Program-made: the position numbers and the translations under genes
Assembly (NCBI RefSeq): GCF_019091085.1
Contig: NZ_JAGXJY010000002.1
Coordinates: 1 to 35,582, forward strand
Source: Mesorhizobium sp. GbtcB19
GTDB taxonomy: Bacteria > Pseudomonadota > Alphaproteobacteria > Rhizobiales > Rhizobiaceae
Direction: 5' to 3'
DNA length: 35,582 nucleotides
In this document: positions 1-7,386 of the stretch, piece by piece
Position numbering within the stretch: the first letter of the stretch is position 1
Layout: the number at the start of each line of letters is the position of its first letter
Notes under the pieces: generated by a model
What the model was told of the DNA's origin: nothing
What the model saw: only the letters and a program-made list of their open reading frames with translations
The model's database searches: none

Positions 1-1
1 A

Positions 2-142
2 GCGCCGGGTTACGACCTCCCCGAAAGCGATCAGTATAATTGGAAGGAACTGGCAGCAAATCTAGAGAGCCTGCTTGATCAGCCTGGTTTCTGCATCCGC
101 GAATCCTTCGTTCTGACGGTTTGCAGGAACGAGGCAATCTAA
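2..142 (+). CDS. 3' end of an unidentified protein (possibly a methyltransferase)
   Basis: An open frame enters from the left edge and ends at TAA 140-142, giving the last 46 residues of a protein whose start lies outside the window. The tail reads GFCIRESFVLTVCRNEAI; a Gly-Phe followed by alternating hydrophobic strands and a short polar end resembles the final beta strands of class I SAM-dependent methyltransferases, but no catalytic motif is in view, so this is a guess. It converges on the LysR gene that ends at 186, with 43 bases between them and no clear intrinsic terminator. It could be any alpha/beta enzyme. Confidence 0.45.
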   Translation, partial: APGYDLPESDQYNWKELAANLESLLDQPGFCIRESFVLTVCRNEAI

Positions 143-185
143 GAGCAGTCCACTCGCCCCCGCCCTTGGTCGCGCATGCTTGCGT

Positions 186-1076
186 TTAGACGGCGATTTG
201 AAGTGCTCCGTGACGGCTTACCTCGGCCACGATTTCCGTGATCAGCGTCTCCAGCGCCTGATTGCGGGGGCCACGTGCCCGCCTGATGATGTAAGCCAGG
301 TCCGGAGGCTTGGGAAAAGCCGTGTCGACAATCTCCATACCGGGCTGCAGGTGCCGCTGACTCAAGAGCGCTACGCCGAGGCCGGAGGTCACGCCTGCAA
401 CGATTCCCGCCGCGCTGGAGCATTCGAATACGATTTCGAACAGCATTCCCTCGTCCTGCCCGAGATCGAGACCCCAACGCCGGTAGAAGCAGTCCTCGTC
501 GAAGGAAAGAAAGGGGACCGGTTTTTCCTTCGGCAGCAGCAGGTCGGGAGACTTCACCCAATGCAGCGTTTCGCGAAACAGCAGGATATCGGTGGGGCGG
601 ACCTCGTGCCGGAACACCTGGATGATAGCGGCATCCAGCGCGCCTTGGCCTAGCAGTTCCCGCAAGGCGAGGCTCATCCGCACCTGCGTGCGCACGCTCA
701 CCTCGGGGTAGAGCCGGCGGAACCGGCCGAGAATACGCGAAAGGTCCGTACAGGTCGTGTCCTCGGTCATTCCCAACGCGATCTTGCCTTGCAGCGTGCT
801 CTTGGACAGGCTGAGGATCGCTTCGTCATGGATCCCCAGGATGCGCCGTGCGTAACCCAGGAGATCCCGTCCGGCGCTGGTGAACATTGGCGCATTTGCC
901 TTCCGGCTGAGGATTTCGCAGTCGAGGCTCGCTTCCAGTCTCCTGATCTTGTGGCTGACGGCCGATTGCGACAGGCCCAGAACCTCGGCCGCCCGCGTGA
1001 CGCCACCATGGTTCTCGATCTCGACCAACGCCCGCATGGCATCGACATCCAGGCGGCGGCTCATCACTCCAGCCAT
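186..1076 (-). CDS. LysR-family transcriptional regulator
   Basis: DNA-binding regulator of about 296 residues, the usual LysR length. The N-terminal winged helix-turn-helix is clear: GVTRAAEVLGLSQSAVSHKI, followed by RRLEASLDCEILSR. The rest is the periplasmic-binding-protein-like effector domain, including GALDAAII and the late VTSGLGVALLSQRHL segment typical of the second lobe. ATG 1076 is chosen; TTG 1094 and ATG 1064 are in-frame alternatives, and 1064 is the one closest to the conserved RRLDVDAMRAL start. It is divergent from the EamA exporter at 1284, the classical arrangement in which a LysR protein controls its neighbour. The ligand cannot be told from the sequence. Confidence 0.93.
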   Translation of the reverse strand: MAGVMSRRLDVDAMRALVEIENHGGVTRAAEVLGLSQSAVSHKIRRLEASLDCEILSRKANAPMFTSAGRDLLGYARRILGIHDEAILSLSKSTLQGKIALGMTEDTTCTDLSRILGRFRRLYPEVSVRTQVRMSLALRELLGQGALDAAIIQVFRHEVRPTDILLFRETLHWVKSPDLLLPKEKPVPFLSFDEDCFYRRWGLDLGQDEGMLFEIVFECSSAAGIVAGVTSGLGVALLSQRHLQPGMEIVDTAFPKPPDLAYIIRRARGPRNQALETLITEIVAEVSRHGALQIAV

Positions 1077-1165
1077 GACAAATCTCGTTCGCAACGGAAA
1101 CAGCTCGCCAAATTATGACGTGGAACCGCTGATGAGGCAATCATGCATGTCAGCAACGACGGTTA

Positions 1166-1184
1166 TTTCATGAACATATCGAAA
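1166..1184. promoter_or_regulatory. Candidate LysR box in the divergent promoter region
   Basis: TTTC, eleven bases, then GAAA forms an interrupted dyad of the T-N11-A type that LysR proteins bind. It lies between the divergent regulator and exporter genes, about 90 bases upstream of the regulator start and 100 bases upstream of the exporter start. The dyad is seen directly; binding is inferred. Confidence 0.4.
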
Positions 1185-1283
1185 TTTGTCATGTGCAAAG
1201 CCGCATATACGCCGCCATAGGTCTGCATCAAGCGGCCGCGATCATCGCTCGGAACGCGAGGCCGCAAGGAAAAAGAGAGGCTC

Positions 1284-2207
1284 ATGCCATTCCTGCAAAA
1301 CAAGGCTCAGCCACTCCTATGGCCGGTCATGGCGGCGGCCCTGGTCCTGAGTTGGAGTTCCGGCTTCGTCGGCATCCGTTTCGCCAGCGAGAATGCAGAC
1401 GTTATGCTGGTCCTGTTCTGGCGTACCTTGGTGTCCGGATTGATCCTTCTGCCGTTTGCCCTGCTGATCGGGCCGCCCATTAGCGTGCGCGCCATGCTGC
1501 GCCAGATGATGTTCGGCGTGGCGATGATGTTTCTCTATCTGGGCGGATTCGCGCTTGCCATCGGCCAACGCGTGCCGACGGGCCTTGTCGCGCTGATCTC
1601 CGATCTTGTCCCTCTCGCCATTGCGGCCCTGTCGCAACCGGTTCTGGGTCACCGGCTGAGCGGCAGACAATGGATCGGAACGGCTCTGGGAACGGTCGGC
1701 GTGCTCATCGTCTCGCTCGACAGCCTGACGCTCGGCACAGCCCCGCTTTGGGCCTATCTCCTGACTGTCGCTTCCATGGTGGTTTTGGCGCTTGCCACGG
1801 TGGTGCAGAAGCGGATGGGGACGATCCTCATGCCCATCCATCAGAGCCTGTGCATCCAATGCCTGACCGCGGCTACCCTCTTTGCGCTCTGCGCGGCATG
1901 GAATGGCGGGTTGACGCCGCCTCTCGACGGTCGTTTCGAGTTCGGCATCGCCTGGCTGGTGCTGTTTTCGACCTTCTTCTGCTACGGCATCTATTACGCA
2001 AGCCTGCGCCTTTACAGCGTCGCTCAGGTCGGCAGCGCGATCTATCTCAGCCCGCCGGTGACGATGCTGTGGGGCTGGGCGATGTTCGGCGAACCGCTTT
2101 CGACGGCGATGTTTCTCGGCCTCGCGGTGACGCTGTTCGGGGTCTGGCTCACCGCGTCGCGCGCCGGCATTGAACCAATCATGGACATCAAGGAGGTAAA
2201 CCCATGA
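1284..2207 (+). CDS. EamA/DMT-superfamily transporter
   Basis: Inner-membrane protein of 307 residues with about ten hydrophobic segments arranged as two EamA halves, the standard length and layout for DMT exporters. The second half ends with a segment around LSTAMFLGLAVTLFGVWL, the usual final helix. ATG 1284 is preceded by AGAGAGG at good spacing. Members export amino acids, purines or other metabolites; the substrate is not visible here. The gene is divergent from a LysR regulator and its stop overlaps the start of the HAD hydrolase by four bases (ATGA), so the pair is probably one operon under LysR control. Confidence 0.93.
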   Translation: MPFLQNKAQPLLWPVMAAALVLSWSSGFVGIRFASENADVMLVLFWRTLVSGLILLPFALLIGPPISVRAMLRQMMFGVAMMFLYLGGFALAIGQRVPTGLVALISDLVPLAIAALSQPVLGHRLSGRQWIGTALGTVGVLIVSLDSLTLGTAPLWAYLLTVASMVVLALATVVQKRMGTILMPIHQSLCIQCLTAATLFALCAAWNGGLTPPLDGRFEFGIAWLVLFSTFFCYGIYYASLRLYSVAQVGSAIYLSPPVTMLWGWAMFGEPLSTAMFLGLAVTLFGVWLTASRAGIEPIMDIKEVNP

Positions 2208-2929
2208 AGCTGACCGATTTCCAGGCGCTGACCTTCGATTGCTACGGAACTCTGATCGACTGGGAAACCGGCATGATCGACGCCCTGAAGCCGCTGACCT
2301 CACGGGTCGGCCGCGGCTTAAGCCGCAACGAGATTCTGGAGGCGCACGCGCGGCATGAATCCAGCCAGCAGACATGGACGCCCGCGAAGCGCTACTGCGA
2401 TCTTCTGGCGGTGGTCTACAAGCGGCTTGCGGAGGAATGGGGCGTCAGCACCACCCGGGAGGAGTGCATTGCCTATGGCGAAAGCGTGAAGGATTGGCCG
2501 GCCTTCGCCGATTCAGCGCAAGCCCTGCGATATCTCAAGCAGCACTATAGACTGATCATCCTCTCCAACGTCGACAACACGAGCTTTTCGTTCAGCAACA
2601 GAAAGCTCGGCGTGGATTTCGACGCGATCTACACGGCCGAAGATATCGGCTCCTACAAGCCCTCCGACCGCAACTTCAATTATATGCTCGAAAAGCTCGA
2701 GACGATCGGTGTCGCGAAAGGCCGGATTCTCCACACGGCCGAGAGCATGTTCCATGATCATGTTCCCGCCAGCCGCATCGGTCTCAAATCGTGCTGGATC
2801 TATCGCAGGCATGCGGATCAGGGCTTTGGCGCCACGATGCACCCCGGCGATCTGCCAAAGGTGGATTTTCGCTTCGACAGCCTGGCCGCGCTCGCCAAGG
2901 CGCACGCTGAAGAACTGCGTGGAGGGTGA
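2204..2929 (+). CDS. HAD-superfamily hydrolase, haloacid dehalogenase type II-like
   Basis: A 241-residue HAD enzyme. Motif I is FDCYGTLIDW with nucleophile Asp12, the DxYGT form of the L-2-haloacid dehalogenase branch; motif II is the Ser in IILSNVDN; motif III is the Lys in SYKPSDRNF; motif IV is AESMFHDHVPA. The Phe-His-Asp-His form of motif IV, instead of the Asn-x-Trp-Asp of true dehalogenases, suggests a phosphatase or other hydrolase on a small metabolite. The Shine-Dalgarno AAGGAGGT at 2190-2197 is perfect and lies inside the 3' end of the EamA gene, so translation is probably coupled. The substrate may be the compound handled by the exporter, which is inference. Confidence 0.9.
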   Translation: MKLTDFQALTFDCYGTLIDWETGMIDALKPLTSRVGRGLSRNEILEAHARHESSQQTWTPAKRYCDLLAVVYKRLAEEWGVSTTREECIAYGESVKDWPAFADSAQALRYLKQHYRLIILSNVDNTSFSFSNRKLGVDFDAIYTAEDIGSYKPSDRNFNYMLEKLETIGVAKGRILHTAESMFHDHVPASRIGLKSCWIYRRHADQGFGATMHPGDLPKVDFRFDSLAALAKAHAEELRGG

Positions 2930-2967
2930 TATTGTTCGAGCCGCCCGCAAGTGGCGGCTTCTCAGGC

Positions 2968-3468
2968 TTATCTGCCCAGCACCAGCGCCCAGTAGCGCAG
3001 GGCGGGATCGCGGCCGTCGCGAACATAGGCCAGGCCGAAGCGGCTGAAATCCGGATCGAGCATGTTGCGGCGGTGGCCGTCGGAGTGCATCCAGATGTCG
3101 AACAGCTTTTGCTGGTCGAAGCGCCCCTCGGCGATGTTTTCGGCGGCGGCGCCCCGCACGCCATTGTCCTTCATGCGCGAGGCGAAATCCTTGCCCCAGC
3201 CGGTGGTATGGCTCATGCGTTCGCGCGACGCCATGTAGCCGGCCTGCTGCAGCGCGGCCTGTTCGAGCTGCGTGTCAGGTGTCAGCGCCGGCAGCGCGGC
3301 TGAGGCGCGGATGCCGGCAAGCGTCGTCGTGGCGGACGACGAAACGCCGGCGCCTTCGCCGGTCGGCACGGATACGGTGCTGCAGGCGGCGATGCCGGCA
3401 AGCGCCGTCAGGCCTGCGGCCTTGAACAATGTGCGGCGGTTGAGATTGGTGACGGTGGAGATGCTCAT
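2968..3468 (-). CDS. CAP (SCP/PR1)-domain lipoprotein
   Basis: A 166-residue exported protein. The N-terminus has twin arginines in LNRRTLFKAAGLTALAGIAAC, ending in a lipobox-like LAGIAAC, so it is probably a Tat-exported lipoprotein. The CAP domain fills the rest: MSHTTGWGKDF, AAENIAEG, IWMHSDGHRRNML and YWALVLG match the ordered CAP signature motifs, including the His and Glu of the putative cavity. ATG 3468 is preferred over TTG 3492 because it gives a normal signal sequence. Bacterial CAP proteins are often cell-envelope associated but their activity is mostly unknown. It is divergent from the DUF2189 gene. Confidence 0.9.
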   Translation of the reverse strand: MSISTVTNLNRRTLFKAAGLTALAGIAACSTVSVPTGEGAGVSSSATTTLAGIRASAALPALTPDTQLEQAALQQAGYMASRERMSHTTGWGKDFASRMKDNGVRGAAAENIAEGRFDQQKLFDIWMHSDGHRRNMLDPDFSRFGLAYVRDGRDPALRYWALVLGR

Positions 3469-3637
3469 GCGGCCTCTGATACCGGCGATCATGGCTTTTG
3501 CCGGGCAATCGATGAAAATCGCTTGAAGCGGCGACTTTTCCCGGAAGATCGGTTATCATCCCGGCGTTCTTGAAAGTGGCAGCCACGGGCGGGCCACCCA
3601 GGCGGTGACCGCCCCCCGAGAGATACGGAGGACGGTA

Positions 3638-4462
3638 ATGGCCGGTTTTCATGTCATGGCGGACGCGCAAGGGATGCATGTGCAGCCCACGGTGCGCCAC
3701 ATCACCACCGCGGACCTCTGGGATGCGCTGAAGCTCGGCGCCGAGGATTTCTGGGCCAAGCCTTCGCATTACGTGTTCCTGTGCCTGATCTATCCGATCG
3801 TCGGCTTGATCCTGACGCAATGGAGCTCGGGCTCGAACGCCATCCAGCTCGTTTATCCGCTGATGTCCGGTTTCGCGCTGATAGGCCCGTTCGCGGCCAT
3901 CGGCCTCTACGAGATCAGCCGCCGGCGCGAGCTTGGCATGAGCAGCCGCTGGCATCATGCGCTGGATGTGCGCCATTCGCCGGCGCTGCCGTCGATCGCC
4001 GTCATCGGCATCCTGCTCTTCGCGCTGTTCCTGTTGTGGCTGTTCACCGCGCAATCGCTCTACACCAGCCTGTTCGGCGCCGAGCCGCCCGCTTCGGTCG
4101 GTGCCTTCGTGCGTGACGTGCTGACGACCGGCAAAGGCTGGACGCTGATCCTCGTCGGCAACGCCGTCGGATTCGTCTTCGCCGTTGTCGTTCTGGCCAC
4201 CACCGTCATTGCCTTCCCGCTGCTGCTCGACCGCGACGTCGGCGCCGTCTCGGCGATCGAAACCTCGGCCCGCGCTGTGATGGCCAATCCGCTGATGATG
4301 GCGCTCTGGGGCCTGACGGTCGCCGTGCTGCTGGTCATCGGCTCGATCCCGCTGTTTGCCGGACTCGCCGTCGTCATGCCGATCCTCGGCCACGCGACCT
4401 GGCACCTCTATCGCAAGGTGGTCGAGCCGGAGCAGATCCGGCCCGTCCGCCGGCCGATGTAG
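3638..4462 (+). CDS. DUF2189-family integral membrane protein
   Basis: A 274-residue inner-membrane protein. The soluble N-terminus contains RHITTADLWDALKLGAEDFW, followed by FALIGPFAAIGLYEISRRRE, which mark the DUF2189 family of rhizobia and other proteobacteria. About six hydrophobic segments follow, the last ending near residue 255. ATG 3638 with GGAGG upstream is chosen over GTG 3605. The family has no established biochemical role. It stands alone between a divergent CAP-domain gene and a convergent LysE-type gene. Confidence 0.9.
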   Translation: MAGFHVMADAQGMHVQPTVRHITTADLWDALKLGAEDFWAKPSHYVFLCLIYPIVGLILTQWSSGSNAIQLVYPLMSGFALIGPFAAIGLYEISRRRELGMSSRWHHALDVRHSPALPSIAVIGILLFALFLLWLFTAQSLYTSLFGAEPPASVGAFVRDVLTTGKGWTLILVGNAVGFVFAVVVLATTVIAFPLLLDRDVGAVSAIETSARAVMANPLMMALWGLTVAVLLVIGSIPLFAGLAVVMPILGHATWHLYRKVVEPEQIRPVRRPM

Positions 4463-4489
4463 GGGACGGCCGCGTTCTTGGGTTGACGG

Positions 4490-5122
4490 CTATCTTTGCG
4501 CCTCGGTCGCCATCTTCAGCGCCAAGGCCGTCAGCACCGTGCCCATCATCCAGCGCTGGACGACCAGCCAGAATGGCCGTCCGGCGAGGAAGGTCGCGAT
4601 CGACCCGGCGGTCACCGCGATGATGGCATTGACCGTGAGGCTGATCGAAATCTGCGTCACGCCGAGCACCAGAAGCTGTGACAAAACATGGCCCTTGGCC
4701 GGATTGATGAACTGCGGCAACAGCGACAGATAGAGCACCGCGACCTTCGGGTTGAGCAGGTTGGTCATCAGGCCCATGACGAAAAGCTTGCGCGGCCTGT
4801 CTCTTGGCAGCTCGCGGACCTGGAAGGGCGAACGCCCGCCGGGCTTGAGCGCCTGCCAGGCGAGCCACAACAGGTAGAGCGCGCCGGCAAAGCGCAGCGC
4901 GTCATAGGCGTAAGGCACGGCGAAGATGAGCGCGGTGATGCCGAAGGCTGCGGACACCACGTAGAACAGGAAGCCCAGCGCCACGCCGCCGAGCGAGATC
5001 AGCCCCGCCTTCGGCCCTTGCGACAGCGAGCGCGAGATCAGGTAGATCATGTTCGGGCCTGGCGTCAGCACCATGCCGAGGCAGATCAGCGCAAAGGTCA
5101 GATGGTTGGCGGCGTCGGGCAT
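4490..5122 (-). CDS. LysE-family amino-acid exporter
   Basis: A 210-residue inner-membrane protein, the typical LysE/RhtB length, with about six hydrophobic segments. The family signature near the N-terminus is CLGMVLTPGPNMIYLISRSL, and the mid-protein NLLNPKVAVLYLSLLPQF is the second conserved LysE block. The start ATG 5122 has GGAG at good spacing. Members export lysine, threonine, homoserine lactone or other amino acids; the substrate is not visible. It converges on the DUF2189 gene with 27 bases between stops. Confidence 0.93.
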   Translation of the reverse strand: MPDAANHLTFALICLGMVLTPGPNMIYLISRSLSQGPKAGLISLGGVALGFLFYVVSAAFGITALIFAVPYAYDALRFAGALYLLWLAWQALKPGGRSPFQVRELPRDRPRKLFVMGLMTNLLNPKVAVLYLSLLPQFINPAKGHVLSQLLVLGVTQISISLTVNAIIAVTAGSIATFLAGRPFWLVVQRWMMGTVLTALALKMATEAQR

Positions 5123-5216
5123 TGCAGTCTCCGGAACGTGCCCGAGATTTGCGTCGCCTCGTTAAAACTCGCAAGGGCTTGCAGCAGCCACCCGTTGCGC
5201 CAGCGCAAGGCGCGCC

Positions 5217-7190
5217 TTACCCCACGACCCGCAAATTCGACAACTCGTTCGCGATTTCCTTGAAATTGTCGGACAGCGTCGCCCCGGTCGCGTTCCAGAA
5301 CAGCTTGGCCGGTTTGCTGGGATCGGTCGGGTCCTTGCGGAAACGGGAGTCGGAAGAGCAGGCCTTCAGCGCGGCCATCGCCTTCTGGTCGCTCGAGCTG
5401 GTCGACGACATGTCGAGCGCCACCGTCATCACCATGATGTTGGCCGCCTTGGCGTTGTCGCACAGCTTCGCCATCTGCTCGTTCATCGCGGCCGTGTAGT
5501 TGCTCGATGAATAGTTGAACTGGCCGATGGCGTTCGAGGTGCCGCCGAACAGGCGGGTGACCGAGGTGCCGTTATAGCCGACGCCGGTATAGCCATAGGC
5601 GGCATAGGTCGACTTGTTGCCGGCCGGGTCCGAGCTGACCGTCGAATAGGTGTTCTCGCCGTCGGTCAGCACGATGACGACCTTGTCGTTGCCGCGCTCG
5701 GTTTCCGGCCGCCCCTCGGTGAAGGGCGCAGCACTCGACACCGTACGCCAGCCCCAGGCCATGCCTTCGGGTACGTTGGTGTTGCCGTTGGGCTGCATCA
5801 GGTCGATCGCCGCCTTGATGGCCGTAAGCCCGTCCGTCTGGGTGACATCGGTGAGCGGCGTGATCGGCGTCGTCGTGCAGCTGTAATTCGGGCCGGCGCC
5901 GGAGCTCAGCACCGGGGCATTGATCGGCCGTGGCATGAAATACTTGGCCATGTTCGATTGCCTGGTCTTGCCTGTGGTGCTCGTCGGATCGTCGTTCCAC
6001 CAGCTGTTGGCGGCGCCGTAGGTCACCGGCTTCGGCTCGTCAGGGTCTTGCGTGACATACCATTGGTTGCCGGGCTCGTCCGGCGCGAACATCGGCACGA
6101 ACATAGTGGCGGGATCGCCGATGCCGATGCCGGTATTGTTCGGGCCGCCGGAAGCCGGGGTGTCGTCGACATTGTAAGGATAGGGCCGCACCTCGACGCA
6201 GCCCTGCCAGCTGGCGAACGGGCCATAGGTGTCGGTGTAGTAGTATTCGTTGTGGCTGCGCTTGCATGTGTTGTCGGAGCGGTATTCGTCGCACACGACA
6301 CGCTTGCTGCCGGCGATGCGCTCATGGCTGGTCACCACCTGCATGTCGCGATAGAGCGAAAAGCGGCTCAGCACCTGGTTTTCCGTCTCGCCCCAGCCGG
6401 TACCCTTCTTGTACCAGATGCCGTTGCTCTTCTGGGCGTATTTGTTGGGGGCATTGAGCGTCGACCAGTCGAAATTCTCGTTCGCGATCGGCGATAGCCC
6501 ATAGACGTCCATCCAGGGGGCGTTGTCGTTGTCCGGCCCGACATTGACCGAGGCCGCGAAGGGCACGAGGCTGAACTGCACCGGCTTGTCGATCTGCTTG
6601 ATCTGCGCTGCCTGCTGCGCCAGCGTGTCGACAAGCTGCTTGGCGGCCTGCTTGAGCAGGTCGATGCGTTTTTGTCCCGAGCCGGTGCCGGGCGTCGTCA
6701 TCGAGCCGGAATTGTCGAGCACCATCGCCACTTCCAGCGTGTTCTTCAGCCGCACCTGGGAGTCCATGCCGAGCTTGACCGACTTGTTCGCATCGATCGT
6801 CGATGCGCCGACCAGCAGCGCGGACGACGGATAGAAATAAGGATGGTAGTTCAGCGTTGCGCTCATGGTGAGCAGGCCGCCGCCGGCCTGGTTGGTGGGC
6901 AACGTGATGTTGAGCGCAACGTTGGCGGGGTCGATGTTGTTGAGGTTGGCGTTGAAGAAGTCGACCGCGTAGGCCCTGATCTGGTCGTCCGTGGCGCCTT
7001 CGGCAAGCCGCCGTGCCGCGGCGAAATTGGCGGCGTCGAGCGCGTTCAGCACCATCTGCTTCTGGCGGTTGAGCTCGCTGAAATCGACGGCCATCGCCAC
7101 CGCTCCCATCAGCGGCACCATGGCGATCGCGGTCATCAGGGCGTAGTTGCCACGGCGGTCACGGCAGAATTGATGCCAGAACTTGCGCAT
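5217..7190 (-). CDS. TadG-like pilus-assembly protein with VWA domain (copy 1)
   Basis: A 657-residue protein anchored by one N-terminal membrane segment (YALMTAIAMVPLMGAVAMAV, preceded by DRRGN), the TadE/TadG-like signature of Flp pilus assembly proteins. A von Willebrand factor A domain follows: the MIDAS start DNSGSM at residues 159-164, the Thr-bearing NTNVPEGMAWGWR, and VIVLTDGENTY with its metal-binding Asp. A roughly 200-residue loop rich in Tyr, Asn and Asp separates the MIDAS elements. The C-terminus is ATLSDNFKEIANELSNLRVV. ATG 7190 is chosen because it directly precedes the conserved MRKFWHQFCRDRRGNYAL. No other tad genes are in the window, so a link to pili is inferred from the family only. 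Confidence 0.9.
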   Translation of the reverse strand: MRKFWHQFCRDRRGNYALMTAIAMVPLMGAVAMAVDFSELNRQKQMVLNALDAANFAAARRLAEGATDDQIRAYAVDFFNANLNNIDPANVALNITLPTNQAGGGLLTMSATLNYHPYFYPSSALLVGASTIDANKSVKLGMDSQVRLKNTLEVAMVLDNSGSMTTPGTGSGQKRIDLLKQAAKQLVDTLAQQAAQIKQIDKPVQFSLVPFAASVNVGPDNDNAPWMDVYGLSPIANENFDWSTLNAPNKYAQKSNGIWYKKGTGWGETENQVLSRFSLYRDMQVVTSHERIAGSKRVVCDEYRSDNTCKRSHNEYYYTDTYGPFASWQGCVEVRPYPYNVDDTPASGGPNNTGIGIGDPATMFVPMFAPDEPGNQWYVTQDPDEPKPVTYGAANSWWNDDPTSTTGKTRQSNMAKYFMPRPINAPVLSSGAGPNYSCTTTPITPLTDVTQTDGLTAIKAAIDLMQPNGNTNVPEGMAWGWRTVSSAAPFTEGRPETERGNDKVVIVLTDGENTYSTVSSDPAGNKSTYAAYGYTGVGYNGTSVTRLFGGTSNAIGQFNYSSSNYTAAMNEQMAKLCDNAKAANIMVMTVALDMSSTSSSDQKAMAALKACSSDSRFRKDPTDPSKPAKLFWNATGATLSDNFKEIANELSNLRVVG

Positions 7191-7253
7191 TGTTTTTGAG
7201 CGGCCCCCCGCCGACGGATTTTCGCAGGGCCACACTTCCACAAAACGCTGAAG

Positions 7254-7274
7254 GACCGGTTTGGCAAACCGGTC
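7254..7274. promoter_or_regulatory. Perfect 21-bp inverted repeat upstream of TadG-like copy 1
   Basis: Arms GACCGGTTT and AAACCGGTC are perfect reverse complements around the spacer GGC. The repeat lies 64 bases upstream of the start of the minus-strand gene at 7190 and 64 bases past the terminator of the upstream copy. It has no T-run on either side, which fits an operator or a structured leader better than a terminator. The function is inferred. Confidence 0.45.
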
Positions 7275-7337
7275 GATTGCTTAACGGCGGGTTCACCAAC
7301 CGCTAACCAAACCGATTGCCCGGCATGCCGCACGATG

Positions 7338-7359
7338 AAAAACGCCCGCCTTGCGGGCG
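7338..7359 (-). terminator. Intrinsic terminator after TadG-like copy 2
   Basis: Read on the minus strand, CGCCCGC, loop AAG, GCGGGCG, then five Ts (7342-7338) make a canonical Rho-independent terminator. It lies 27 bases beyond the stop codon of the gene at 7387. It separates the two paralogous VWA genes, so copy 1 needs its own promoter. Confidence 0.85.
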
Positions 7360-7386
7360 GGCGCCACCGATCGATTGGCGTGGCGC

